Assembly (NCBI RefSeq): GCF_002269125.1
Contig: NZ_NQKI01000015.1
Coordinates: forward strand, 41,230 to 105,229
Length of the DNA: 64,000 nucleotides
Reading direction: 5' to 3'
Source: Pseudomonas lundensis
Lineage (GTDB): Bacteria; Pseudomonadota; Gammaproteobacteria; Pseudomonadales; Pseudomonadaceae
This document shows, in pieces, positions 46,401-54,445 of this stretch (within the stretch, counting starts at the first letter, position 1; each line of letters starts with the position of its first letter). The position numbers were made by a program, and so were the translations under genes. The notes under the pieces were generated by a model, which worked only from the letters and a program-made list of their open reading frames with translations, had not been told where the DNA came from and made no database searches.

Positions 46401-48315
46401 TTGCTGTGTCAGTACTTCGCGATACGGCGTTGACCGCTAACTTCGCAGAATAGGTGGTGTCCGGGGTTTGAAATAAATAATCGAACACCTCGGTAGACAG
46501 ACTAAAACCCTTGAGGTTATACATTTCTGAAAATAACGTCTGGCCAAAGGGTTTGACGATTAAGCCCTCGCTGTCGAGCGGCTTGTTAGCGTGCTGAATA
46601 AAATCACGAAACACCGTGCCCGTCTTATTGCACGTTAATTCGAGACTTAAAATATCGTGGAGCAGGCGCGACGGTTGTGGGTGGTGCAAGTTCAGGTAGG
46701 AATCACTGTCCAAGGCGATGGTTGCGCCTCCCGCCCGCGTTCTCCACAGGACGGTGAATTTTAAGAAGAACCAGTATTCGCTTTGCTGGACGACCAATTC
46801 AACACTTTTGAATGATGGGAAGTGCCTGTCGACGGCCGATGTGATTTCCAGGCTGGAGGTGGTTTTATTAAACGTGGCTTTCACCGGTGCCTGAGCATCA
46901 GCAATATTCTTTTGAGTCCCTTGAAAATCCCATCTGTCAGTGCCGGGGTGGTGCGCTGTCGGATTATCGATTTTTATATCGACCGTATTAATACTGGGAG
47001 CTTTGAATCCGAAACGGCGCTGATTATGTTTTGCAAAAATATCCAGGTAGCGCGAGGCTTGTTGCGCAATGTTATTGGGAAATATGACCAACTCACTTGT
47101 TAAGGAATACGTTGATTGCAGGTGGTGAACATTGAGTTGATTATCGAGACGTACGGCATGGGAGAAGCTGAACTTACTGCGCGTCAACGTTGAGGTGGCG
47201 TCTGAACGACCGGGAGCAGTAGCCGTCAGCCCAAAATACAGCGAGGCAGGAGATGTATGCGGATCCACCACCGCAACCGTTGTGACGGTGGCATTCAACG
47301 CATCCCCTGATAATTCATTAAGCTCTTTATGGATCGCATACTCGTCGATGCACACGTGCGGACAGCTCCAGCTGCCATCAATTTTCAAGTACGCATAATG
47401 CAGGCGCATGCGCACGTAACGCTTCATGAAGTGCCGTAAATGCTCAGGGTTGAAAATGTCCAGGTTCGCAGGTGAGGTCGAAGGCCCGTCGTGCCCCACT
47501 GGAGGCTGCGTGCACTGCGCCCAGACAACAAATAGACGATCATTGAAGTAAACGGGGCGAATACTTTGCACCGGAATATCAAAAGAAGCGGGAATAGGGA
47601 TTTTTCTCCAGTCCGTCCACGCTGTAGGCACTGAATAACTGGCAGGAAGCGTCGGGTGAGCGTCCGTGAGCGGCAACGCACTTTGCTTGGCCATATCCAG
47701 CGTCCGCCAATAAAAGGTATTTTCTCCATTGGACTTGCCGACCAGGTAATAATGGCTGTCCGCCATGGCCTTGGACGATCCATCAATATAACCATTGATG
47801 ACCTGCAACTGAGCGACCTCTTCTACGCGACCTAAATAGCGGTTGACCGCAGAGCGAATATGATCAGGTTGCAAGTTAGGCTGATTAATATCATTTTCAA
47901 GTTGCTGAAAACTTTCTGTTTTGTCCAGCCGGAGCACAGGATTGAGAAAGTTAGAAGGGAAGTAGCGCAATTGTTGATGCGCGTGCCAAACCGAGTAACT
48001 GTGCAAGTTAGTTTCCCAACGCATGCGCTGGGACGGTGTCATGGCGAGCAGGTCGTAACCCGGTTCGAAGCCTGACGCAATGCTGTTGATGTATTGCTGC
48101 AGGCTGCCAATAGCACTCGCCACCCGACTGGTGATCACTGACTGACTGACTTGCACATCCAGTAACCAATAGCCGTATAAATCATCCAGTGATGCACGCG
48201 GTGCATGCTGAGCAGCGGGGTCATGGCTGTGCAGCGGATTAAACGCATGCAGATAAAACGCCAACATGGCGTCGCGTAATTGTTCGTTGAGCTGCTGACT
48301 GATGAGGGGAGTCAT
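43480..48315 (-). CDS. tcaB: Tc toxin A subunit, C-terminal half (TcaB-type)
   Basis: 1611 residues with AAGGAA 7 bp before the ATG at 48315, so it is a separate gene, not a nonsense fragment. It carries the TcA neuraminidase-like and linker regions and a long helical pore section (about 1150-1400, rich in EQQAQSLI...HLERLI and ANEKRANATHLDRNEAF). The TcB-binding C-terminus (IALSTGLNDSGLFTLNFDGGDRYLPFE) closes it. With the TcaA half it makes about 2570 residues, the size of single-chain TcdA1. Forms the pentameric injection channel. Confidence 0.92.
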   Translation of the reverse strand: MTPLISQQLNEQLRDAMLAFYLHAFNPLHSHDPAAQHAPRASLDDLYGYWLLDVQVSQSVITSRVASAIGSLQQYINSIASGFEPGYDLLAMTPSQRMRWETNLHSYSVWHAHQQLRYFPSNFLNPVLRLDKTESFQQLENDINQPNLQPDHIRSAVNRYLGRVEEVAQLQVINGYIDGSSKAMADSHYYLVGKSNGENTFYWRTLDMAKQSALPLTDAHPTLPASYSVPTAWTDWRKIPIPASFDIPVQSIRPVYFNDRLFVVWAQCTQPPVGHDGPSTSPANLDIFNPEHLRHFMKRYVRMRLHYAYLKIDGSWSCPHVCIDEYAIHKELNELSGDALNATVTTVAVVDPHTSPASLYFGLTATAPGRSDATSTLTRSKFSFSHAVRLDNQLNVHHLQSTYSLTSELVIFPNNIAQQASRYLDIFAKHNQRRFGFKAPSINTVDIKIDNPTAHHPGTDRWDFQGTQKNIADAQAPVKATFNKTTSSLEITSAVDRHFPSFKSVELVVQQSEYWFFLKFTVLWRTRAGGATIALDSDSYLNLHHPQPSRLLHDILSLELTCNKTGTVFRDFIQHANKPLDSEGLIVKPFGQTLFSEMYNLKGFSLSTEVFDYLFQTPDTTYSAKLAVNAVSRSTDTAIDSRELLLEKVKLSRLERVYKQVIMTLDAHDKDQVVQYPVNIHISNTHLVGDSQVLRRNLEGGTPELIAGQTFSASLGLTAERLNDYISHAKKIPIIHGVLIREQNIDDMRFTILGYALKAYEITLNENNVADIPMAPFIDRQESYTRGIAEFINFSGSTIALSNGAVTLPRAPIRLNTTLGDKLIPAASAGMDTLFALSHTHREPPLTGATGHQPLDFHGAVGKYHWELFLYLPWLIAHRLNLEQRYGEAEAWLNYLFDPSRKSKGASSASDYWVLSVLTAGHTEMSYVLDNPQDPNQIALSAPIHFRRALYALYVDILVNRGDAAYRQATPESLNEAKLWYVRAKSLLGAKPTLRLMDPWTSIGLDTFTTQTDDHLRVNERKALRPDSGLPLVSNHLRAAQRSHRANDSQYLCVPLNSTLLARWDKVEARLHNLRQHLDITGKPLRVSLYATPASPQHLLSLYASQRIPGDAVSARRQPAHAGHYKFQVMHALAMAAVDNVVQLGSTLLSIIERKAQAEQVELQQQQVWQMAGLSLEQQAQSLIIDEKNEAALQAGQEIVEGRIAHLERLIKDGVSPNEQQATQELQASAALESVAYGLQGAAGLAMLAPNIFGTSTGGWRLEGAFYAAQAGVQLLANEKRANATHLDRNEAFNRRTQEWEHTLAQSRLELAQVKAQLRVQREQANSSRLQYASAETALRQARLMFDLLEKRFTTSQLYQWLNTQFSSFYLQAYDMALSLCLDAQACWHYERAESDRTFVHASQWNSHRSGLSAGEGLKLSLINMQAAYFHNHARPMEITKTISLRQLKAKDPNATRNAAWEELSASLKKTGIVEFELTKALFDADYPEHYLRRIKSISVTLPATLSPYEDIRATLTQTHHTIHTPDKGEFEYSSHRINEQIALSTGLNDSGLFTLNFDGGDRYLPFEFTGAVSGWRLSFPNPSAQQAMLNSLTDIIIHVRYVAKSAGAQA

Positions 48316-49221
48316 GATAATTCCTTGTGCGACACGCTAATGGATACAGACAACTCAGGCATGAACCGCCATGACGGCTTCACCCACCTGCGTCCATTGA
48401 GGGCCCGGGATATGAGAGTTGAGATTGGTAACAGTCAATAAAACAGACGCAGACAAGCCGGTACGCAGGCAGGCGCGGTGGCAGCGGGCAACCCAATCCA
48501 GTTGGGTAATGGATTGAACGCGGGTATACGCAGTATTTTTCAGCAAAGCCGTTATTTCGCTCGCGCTCCAGCCCAATAAGCCGCTGAGGTTCACAATCAA
48601 CTCGGCTTCATTGTCCGCACTCTTGTCATTCACCCGCTTTAAATAATTTAACAGGTCGGACTCATTTAAGCGGTAATGAACCAGCAGGGACTGAAACTGC
48701 TGCAATAAGTACAGGGTATTCAAGGACAGCTTCAGAAAATTTTCAGCGCCATTACTGGAGTCGAGCCAGTGCGGATGCAGCACAAAGGTTTGCAACGCGT
48801 CCGAACGCACGCTCAAGGCTAATAAACTGCTCGCGTTCGGCGCCACTAACACATTGTGTTTAAGGGCTTTTTTGCTGTCTTTTTGCCCCAGCGCAACCGC
48901 CATGCTCTGAATGGCGTTTTTAATCCTTTTATCAATGATCAACGAAGACTCTATCGTGGTTGAATGCTCACTGAACGTGCTGACCAGCTGTTTATTCCAG
49001 GGCAATAACTGCGTGTAAGCGGAGGTTAAATAAGGCGAAAGGATTGAAGTGATTCGCTCGACTACCTTGTCTTGATCTTTATCCTGATTCAGGGGAGTGA
49101 GATAACTCTTGACGGACTTTTTCAGCATTTTATGCAGCCGTTCAAGATCTGCAGTTTCAGGCAGCACTGGGTAGGTCTTCAGAATTGTTTTAATCAGCAC
49201 ATGACTTTTAGTGAATCTCAG

Positions 49222-49229
49222 TTTTTTTT
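49222..49229 (-). repeat. A8 homopolymer at a frame break in tcaA
   Basis: Eight As on the coding strand inside GAG-TTA-AAA-AAA-ACT. With seven, the reading frame would continue into the downstream part of tcaA without a stop. Tracts of this length are prone to replication and polymerase slippage. Confidence 0.85.
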
Positions 49230-50178
49230 AACTCTTCTTCCTCTCCCTGAGACAGCGTAGGGAATGATTCGTCGGGCAACGCGTATGTTTCCAGCGCACT
49301 CAAGTGTTCTATAAATGGTTGTAGGTAGGCATGGGCGCCATTTTCTGCCTCTACGGCGTCCAGTAACAGTTGACGACGCACTGTCTGAAGCGATGTGCCG
49401 GCGTCACTGAACCACTGGACGGCCCAATCCATTTGCATGAGCACATCCAGGAAATCAGCGGGCGCATTACTTCCACTTGCCCGCAATGAGGGAGAAACCA
49501 GTTGCTTGATATAATCAGTGCCGCCCAATAACTCGGCCAGCTGATACATGTCCAGCACAGAAAGTCCGAACAATCGCGCCAGACGGGCCTGTCGATAGAA
49601 ACTACTGAACGTCGCGAGGTCTTTTTTCGGCGTCAAATACTGTTGTATACGCTGGGACATGGCGCCGAATGAAGTGGGGGTATTGAGAACACCTAAACTG
49701 GCGCAGACCTTATGTACAGCGATTAAATCCGAGTCGTCACGCGCATCAAGTTTGAAGAGGCTGCCGTCCAATGTCAGCGCATCATTGAACAGACGGTCAC
49801 TGTTATAGACCCGGTCATACAAGGCAGGTGCCTGCCCGACACGATGCACCGACAGGTGATGCACCATGGCTGAAAACTCCTCAACGGACACGGTGTAACG
49901 CTGGCTCAAATATCGGTAAACGCCCAAGGCCCGAAGCGTATTGTCGTTTATGGTAAAGGTGTTTACTTCAGCACCGGCACTTGCTACACAGTGCACGAAG
50001 GTTTTGATTTCCGTGTAAGGGATGTTCGTCCAGCGTTGCAAACGAATAATGCGCTGCAATCGATCAAGTTGTTCAACATTAACAAAATCAATAACCGGTG
50101 CGGTGTCCTTGTCTTTGATATCTATCCCCACCCTGGCGGGCACTGCTGTCAAAGGCGTTACAACATGCGGCGAGAGCA

Positions 50179-50185
50179 GGGGGGG
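50179..50185 (-). repeat. C7 homopolymer at a frame break in tcaA
   Basis: Seven Cs on the coding strand inside TTT-ACC-CCC-CCT. With six, the frame passes to PLLSPHVVTPLTAVPARV and on to the conserved part. The present length leads to a stop at 50088. Confidence 0.85.
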
Positions 50186-51230
50186 TAAAGTTACCCAAAC
50201 AGAACAGCGCCTGCATGTGTTCGTCGTCAAGTTCTGTTTGCGCCATAAAATGGGGAAGCGATTTTAATAATTCAAACTCACTTCCCAAACACGTTCTTGC
50301 CAATCTGTTTCTTCCCTGGGGCGTATCGTCATTGGCCATCTCTGCCGTGATCAACGATTGCTGCTGCGGACTAAGCGCTGCCAGTAATCGTTGGGCTTCA
50401 TAGCTTTCCTGCTGAACTTTTCCATACACGGTGCTTGGTTGTTGACTGAGGGGAAGGGTCAGACTAATTGCATAGCTCAACTCACCCAACATGGGTTTAT
50501 CCCCCCCCAACCCCAACAAACATTGTTGATGGGAAAGAGAGAAGGGTAATTGCAGCGGGTAATACTGCTCCGCCAGCGCCTCTTCAACGACGTCACTTCT
50601 GTACACGTCTTTATTGTCAATAAGGTGTTTGCGGATATCGCCATGCAGCAATTCGTTCACAAGGTTCAGCAACGGAACTTGCTCATTCACCGCCTGTGCA
50701 TCAACCGTCATGCTCATCAATGAGGGGCGGCGTTGGGCCAAGCGTGTCTTCGGCAATTGACCCTTGCCGGTATTCTCCAGCTCCCGGGCAAACATATAGA
50801 GTGCGCGAAGGTAGGCCGCTGGCGAATCGATTGCAGCTAACGATTCAGGTGTGCAGACATTATTCCAATCTTGAGGGAACAATGACGTATAGGTAGCGCC
50901 ATGTTGTGACGCCGTGGCAGCAGCACGTTGGGCTCGTTCTTCGTCTGAGAGTAAATCGCGTTGTTCACGATGGAGAAACTCCAGTTGCACAACATGGCTG
51001 AGCGCCTGGTCGTATATCTGACCCGATTCTTTCTCGCCAATATCATTCAAGACTTCGGCGAACTCCATCTTGGAAAGTCGGACAACGTCGAAAATTGAAA
51101 GCAGGTTGGCGCCTGCCATTTTGGCCTTAAAGCGTTCCTTGCTGCTGGCTGAGAGACCTGGAATTCCCGCGAGTGAAAGCAGTAAATCCGTAGGCTGATT
51201 ATGGGGAGTAGCGTCGGTCGTATCTGACAT

Positions 51231-51786
51231 ATCAATAAATTCCAGGAGGCTCTGCGGGGGATCCACAGCGCGACCTGAAGCTAACATCGACGTTTAAAGC
51301 GCTCGGTCAGACAGCACCGTTCTGATTCCTCAGACTGATCGTTAATTAAGTAAGGGTTTCAATGAAGCTGTCAGCACCGTGTAAGGCGCAGCAGAAGGAT
51401 CGTGGAGTGCTAATCACCGGACCCGGGCAAGAAACCTGCACAGCGGAAAGACTTCCTGATACGTGATTTAACATAATATACATTATGCGAACCTAAGTAT
51501 TGGGGTGTCAGGGTCAGTGGAGGCTGCTTTTGAACAGGCAGATAAGCATTTCAGGTGCTGGAAACCAACGTTGGATTTTCGCCTGCCAATCCACTGCCGC
51601 TGGTTGCCCAATGATCAACTTAATAAAATGGTCTTCTTCACGATGACACGCTGGCCGTTGAAAATTTTGCAGCCTACTAGATCGCAGTGCTTCAAACCTT
51701 CGATCAACCGTGCGACGCTTATAACCCTCAGACGTCCAGCTCAACTTTGGTCGTCGAAACCTTTCAATTACAAGGGTGAGTTACTC
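51231..51786. other. Tc operon upstream region with the dif site
   Basis: About 555 bp between tcaA and the next gene. It holds the dif site (51466-51493) and presumably the tca promoter. An open plus-strand frame from 51505 runs into the downstream gene without a start signal or recognisable protein before 51787; a minus-strand frame at 51514-51744 is likewise unconvincing. Confidence 0.6.
51466..51493 (-). other. dif site: XerC/XerD chromosome dimer resolution site
   Basis: On the minus strand the 28-mer begins GGTTCGCATAA (XerC arm), then TGTATA, then TTATGTTAAAT (XerD arm). It differs from the E. coli dif as I remember it at one position (T for G at the fourth base) and, also from memory, closely matches P. 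aeruginosa dif. The core CATAATGTATATTATG is the 16-bp near-palindrome recognised by XerC and XerD. It marks the replication terminus, where FtsK activates XerCD. Confidence 0.93.
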
Positions 51787-52128
51787 ATGAAATACAGCCT
51801 GACATTCATGCATCCCAATGCCCATGATTCACGGGAATCTGATTTCTACACATTGGAAATCGATGCTCAGTCAGCACCTCAAAGCCTCAGTGATTTCAAT
51901 GGAGGAACAGCTAAGGCTTACGCTGGTTACCAGACTTCCGATGATAAGTTCATCATCAAAGCCGACCCGCACAATGACGATACTATCGAGCTATGGGGGC
52001 ACAACACACCGGTATGGAATGTTTGGCAAAACACGAGCAACCTGAATCTTGGCGGCAAAGTCATAGTTAACGAGTCCGGAAAACACTATTCATCCATAGA
52101 AGCAAAGATCACCAGGCGCAGCTGGTAG
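51787..52128 (+). CDS. Hypothetical protein beside dif
   Basis: 113 residues from the ATG at 51787 (AAGGGTGAG 7-8 bp upstream). No signal peptide or membrane helix. Rich in Ser, Asn, Asp and Tyr, with an apparent beta-rich second half ending SSIEAKITRRSW. I do not recognise it. Set between the Tc operon and the recombinase, it may be island cargo. Confidence 0.6.
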   Translation: MKYSLTFMHPNAHDSRESDFYTLEIDAQSAPQSLSDFNGGTAKAYAGYQTSDDKFIIKADPHNDDTIELWGHNTPVWNVWQNTSNLNLGGKVIVNESGKHYSSIEAKITRRSW

Positions 52129-52215
52129 CCTTCATGCTTATATATGAAAGAATTTTCGCAGACGCGAAAGGTATAAGGAGCGTTTAGTTCTCCCTCGCCC
52201 GAGAAAATAACTTAA

Positions 52216-52257
52216 AAATATAACTAAACTAAATGTCTGTTTAGTTTAGTTATATTT
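52216..52257. repeat. AT-rich perfect 18-bp inverted repeat
   Basis: AAATATAACTAAACTAAA at 52216-52233 and its exact reverse complement at 52240-52257 around TGTCTG. Almost entirely A/T, with no T-tract typical of a terminator. It lies 88 bp past the hypothetical gene. A terminator, operator or recombination site are all possible. Confidence 0.75.
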
Positions 52258-52344
52258 ATGGCGGAGGAATTTACTGCCTCCACCACCCTTACACACGCCA
52301 CACAACGCAGCGCTCAATACGTATAACCTAGCTATCCGCACGCC

Positions 52345-52554
52345 TCAAGAATGCGAAGATCCATCGTCGGTCAATTGCTTTGGTCCCGCGATCAGCCAGG
52401 CCAGTAACCCCAGCAACGGGACGAAAATCAATACTGCAACCCACATGCAACGGCTGTTCACGTTGGCACCGCTCTTGAGGACGCTCTTGATTGCCCACAA
52501 CTCCAACAGGAGAACGACGACTGCCAATGCCACCCAGATGTATTCAATTTGCAT
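52345..52554 (-). CDS. Small PLDc_N-domain membrane protein
   Basis: 69 residues from the ATG at 52554 with GGGAGG 8 bp upstream. Two membrane helices; the second ends PLLGLLAWLIAGPK, the hallmark of the phospholipase D N-terminal (PLDc_N) segment found in cardiolipin synthases and as a stand-alone small protein. Function of the stand-alone form is unknown. The frame upstream to 52755 overlaps the recombinase and is rejected. Confidence 0.8.
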   Translation of the reverse strand: MQIEYIWVALAVVVLLLELWAIKSVLKSGANVNSRCMWVAVLIFVPLLGLLAWLIAGPKQLTDDGSSHS

Positions 52555-52630
52555 GCTTAACCTCCCAAGTTGTTGTGCATTAGGCGGCTGATGCGCATGA
52601 GGGTTCATTAAATTCACGTTGAGCGTGTGC

Positions 52631-53632
52631 TCACAGGATGAAGCGATCTGTGGCGTTACGGCGCTCGTTGTCATCACGCATGTCGTAACTGACGGTGGTT
52701 GCGATGTTGGCGTGGTGCGCCAGTTTTTGTGCAATGGATACGTCGTACTCCTCAATCACACGGGTAATGAAGGAGCGACGGAAGTCGTGGGGCATGATGT
52801 TGACCCCTACTTGCTTGCCGCGCTGTTTGGCAATGTAGTAGATCGCGTGCTTGGTAATGCGCTCGCGGGTGATGTGGTTGCCGCGACGAATGCGGTTGAA
52901 CAGGAAGTCGTCGTCACTTACGCCTTCCGGCAAATGTGCGCGACGAAACGCCAACCATGCTTCGAGTTTTTCAAACGCCCAGGCCGGTGCGAATTTGATC
53001 AACTCCTTGTTACCTTTGCCCATCACTTGCAAGCTGCGCTCGGCCACATTGATCTGGCTCAGGTCCATGTTCACGGACTCTGATTTGCGCATCCCGGAGC
53101 CGTACAAAATGGCAATGATCGCTGCATCGCGTAACCCTTGCGGGCGCGGATCGGCAGCACAAACGTCCATCAACTCGCGAATCAACGTACGGCGCAAGTT
53201 ACGCCCTTTACTCAGGCGTGTGCCCCCGCCCGCCTTCACTGCCCGGATTTTCAGCAGATGATCCTGTGTGATCAGGCTTTGTTGCCACGCCTGATTCATC
53301 ACCCCGCGGATAGCATTGACGTACAGCGAAGAAGTGTTTGGCGCATAACCATCGGCGCGCAGCGCAGCAACGAGCGCGGTGATATGCCCAGGCTGCAAAT
53401 GGTGCCAGGGGAACTCGTCAATGGTGACGTCTTCAACACCCAAACGGTCCGCCGCATCTTGCAACACATAGCGCATGGTTTGCCGGCTGGACGGTGCCAG
53501 GCGCTCAAGGTAGAGCACCACGGGTGCTTGAACATCATGTAGAGGGCTAACGTTAACCAACGGTGTTACGGGTTCGGAAGTCGACAAAACCAATCTCGAT
53601 ACGGTTTGAAACAAGCCCGCAATATACCGCAT
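52631..53632 (-). CDS. Tyrosine recombinase / site-specific integrase
   Basis: 333 residues. A SAM-like DNA-binding N-domain (about 40-135) precedes a catalytic domain with the full residue set: Arg182 (GSGMRKSE), His282 and Arg285 (HDFRRSF), His307 and nucleophile Tyr316 (HANIATTVSYD). It is a complete, probably active enzyme. It is longer than XerC or XerD, and I cannot place it in either group. Its gene starts about 2.1 kb and ends about 1.1 kb from dif, so it may act on a site in this region. Confidence 0.92.
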   Translation of the reverse strand: MRYIAGLFQTVSRLVLSTSEPVTPLVNVSPLHDVQAPVVLYLERLAPSSRQTMRYVLQDAADRLGVEDVTIDEFPWHHLQPGHITALVAALRADGYAPNTSSLYVNAIRGVMNQAWQQSLITQDHLLKIRAVKAGGGTRLSKGRNLRRTLIRELMDVCAADPRPQGLRDAAIIAILYGSGMRKSESVNMDLSQINVAERSLQVMGKGNKELIKFAPAWAFEKLEAWLAFRRAHLPEGVSDDDFLFNRIRRGNHITRERITKHAIYYIAKQRGKQVGVNIMPHDFRRSFITRVIEEYDVSIAQKLAHHANIATTVSYDMRDDNERRNATDRFIL

Positions 53633-53665
53633 CGACAGCGTTTTTCTGACCCGGTGTCTCGCCGA

Positions 53666-54298
53666 TTAAAATCCCCGCGCCAACAGGGCTGCCACACCCA
53701 GCAGCAGGATGGCAGTGACTCTCTGTACGATGCGCTGGCGTTCCGGGCTTCGCAGGACCTGACGAATACGCTGTCCGAAATAGCAATACAGGCACCCGCT
53801 GGCGAATTGCAGCAACAAGAAGGCTAACCCGAGTGCGGCCACGTCGAGCACCCGAATTTCGCCCCCCTGCCCTGCAAATTGCGGAAATACTGCACTGAAC
53901 ATGACGATGGTTTTCGGATTCGAAAAGCCGGTCAGCAGGCCTTTGCCGAAACGGTCCGCAAACCCGCTGGCCAATGGTGCATGCGCGTCGTGCAGTGAAA
54001 CCCCGTGACTGGTCCATTGCCGATACGCCAGATACAGCAAATAAGCGACGCCGATGTATTGAATCGCACGCGTTATTAACACATTGCCCTTAACCAGTTC
54101 TGCAAACCCCACGGCGAAAATCAACATCGACACCAGATACGCGGCACTGGCGCCCAACTGTACTGGCATAGAGCGCTTGAGCCCCTCCTGCATGCCAAAC
54201 CCCATCAACAACAGGGTCATGGGGCCGGGGCTGAACGTCATGGTCGCGCAAAAAACCAAAAAATAGGCAAACGAAGTCAAGGTCAATTGAGTAGCCAT
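53666..54298 (-). CDS. LysE-family amino-acid exporter
   Basis: 210 residues from the ATG at 54298; the longer frame back to 54400 is unlikely. Start MTFSPGPMTLLLMGFGMQ and internal GFSNPKTIVMFSAVFPQF are the RhtB/LysE landmarks. Divergent from a MocR-type regulator 147 bp away, the typical pairing in which the regulator senses an amino acid and controls the exporter. Confidence 0.88.
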   Translation of the reverse strand: MATQLTLTSFAYFLVFCATMTFSPGPMTLLLMGFGMQEGLKRSMPVQLGASAAYLVSMLIFAVGFAELVKGNVLITRAIQYIGVAYLLYLAYRQWTSHGVSLHDAHAPLASGFADRFGKGLLTGFSNPKTIVMFSAVFPQFAGQGGEIRVLDVAALGLAFLLLQFASGCLYCYFGQRIRQVLRSPERQRIVQRVTAILLLGVAALLARGF

Positions 54299-54445
54299 AC
54301 AGCGTTTTTCACCCTTAAACACATTGCCCGAACGTGTGCGGGCGGTCAGGCAGTGTGTGCAATCGCCAGCGCTGAGGACAGGTAAAGCCGAGGCGAACAT
54401 TACCGGTCTTTACTGGTAGCATGACCGGCTAAGTTCGAGGCCGTT

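Larger units (their letters stand above)
48355..51230 (-). pseudogene. tcaA: Tc toxin A subunit, N-terminal half (TcaA-type), broken by two homopolymer frameshifts
   Basis: Starts at the ATG at 51230 (SDTTDATPHNQPTDLLLSL) and shows the Salmonella virulence VRP1/SpvA-type domain of TcA N-termini. The first frame (51230 to 50088) leaves the conserved sequence at a C7 run (50185-50179). One base fewer would join it to the second frame (ending 49208). That frame derails at an A8 run (49229-49222), where again one base fewer joins the third frame (ending 48355) through LKKLRFTKSHVLIKT. Corrected, it encodes about 957 residues, 39 bp before tcaB. As read, only about 380 residues of the N-terminus are made. 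Confidence 0.85.

Noticed and set aside
51505..51786. N-terminal extension (94 codons) of the hypothetical gene at 51787
   Set aside because: The ATG at 51787 has a good Shine-Dalgarno and the extension shows no protein-like pattern; it also runs next to dif in noncoding sequence.
52631..53632. Identification of the tyrosine recombinase as XerC or XerD itself
   Set aside because: At 333 residues it is longer than XerC/XerD (about 300) and the surrounding genes are not the usual xerC or xerD neighbours, so proximity to dif alone is not enough.
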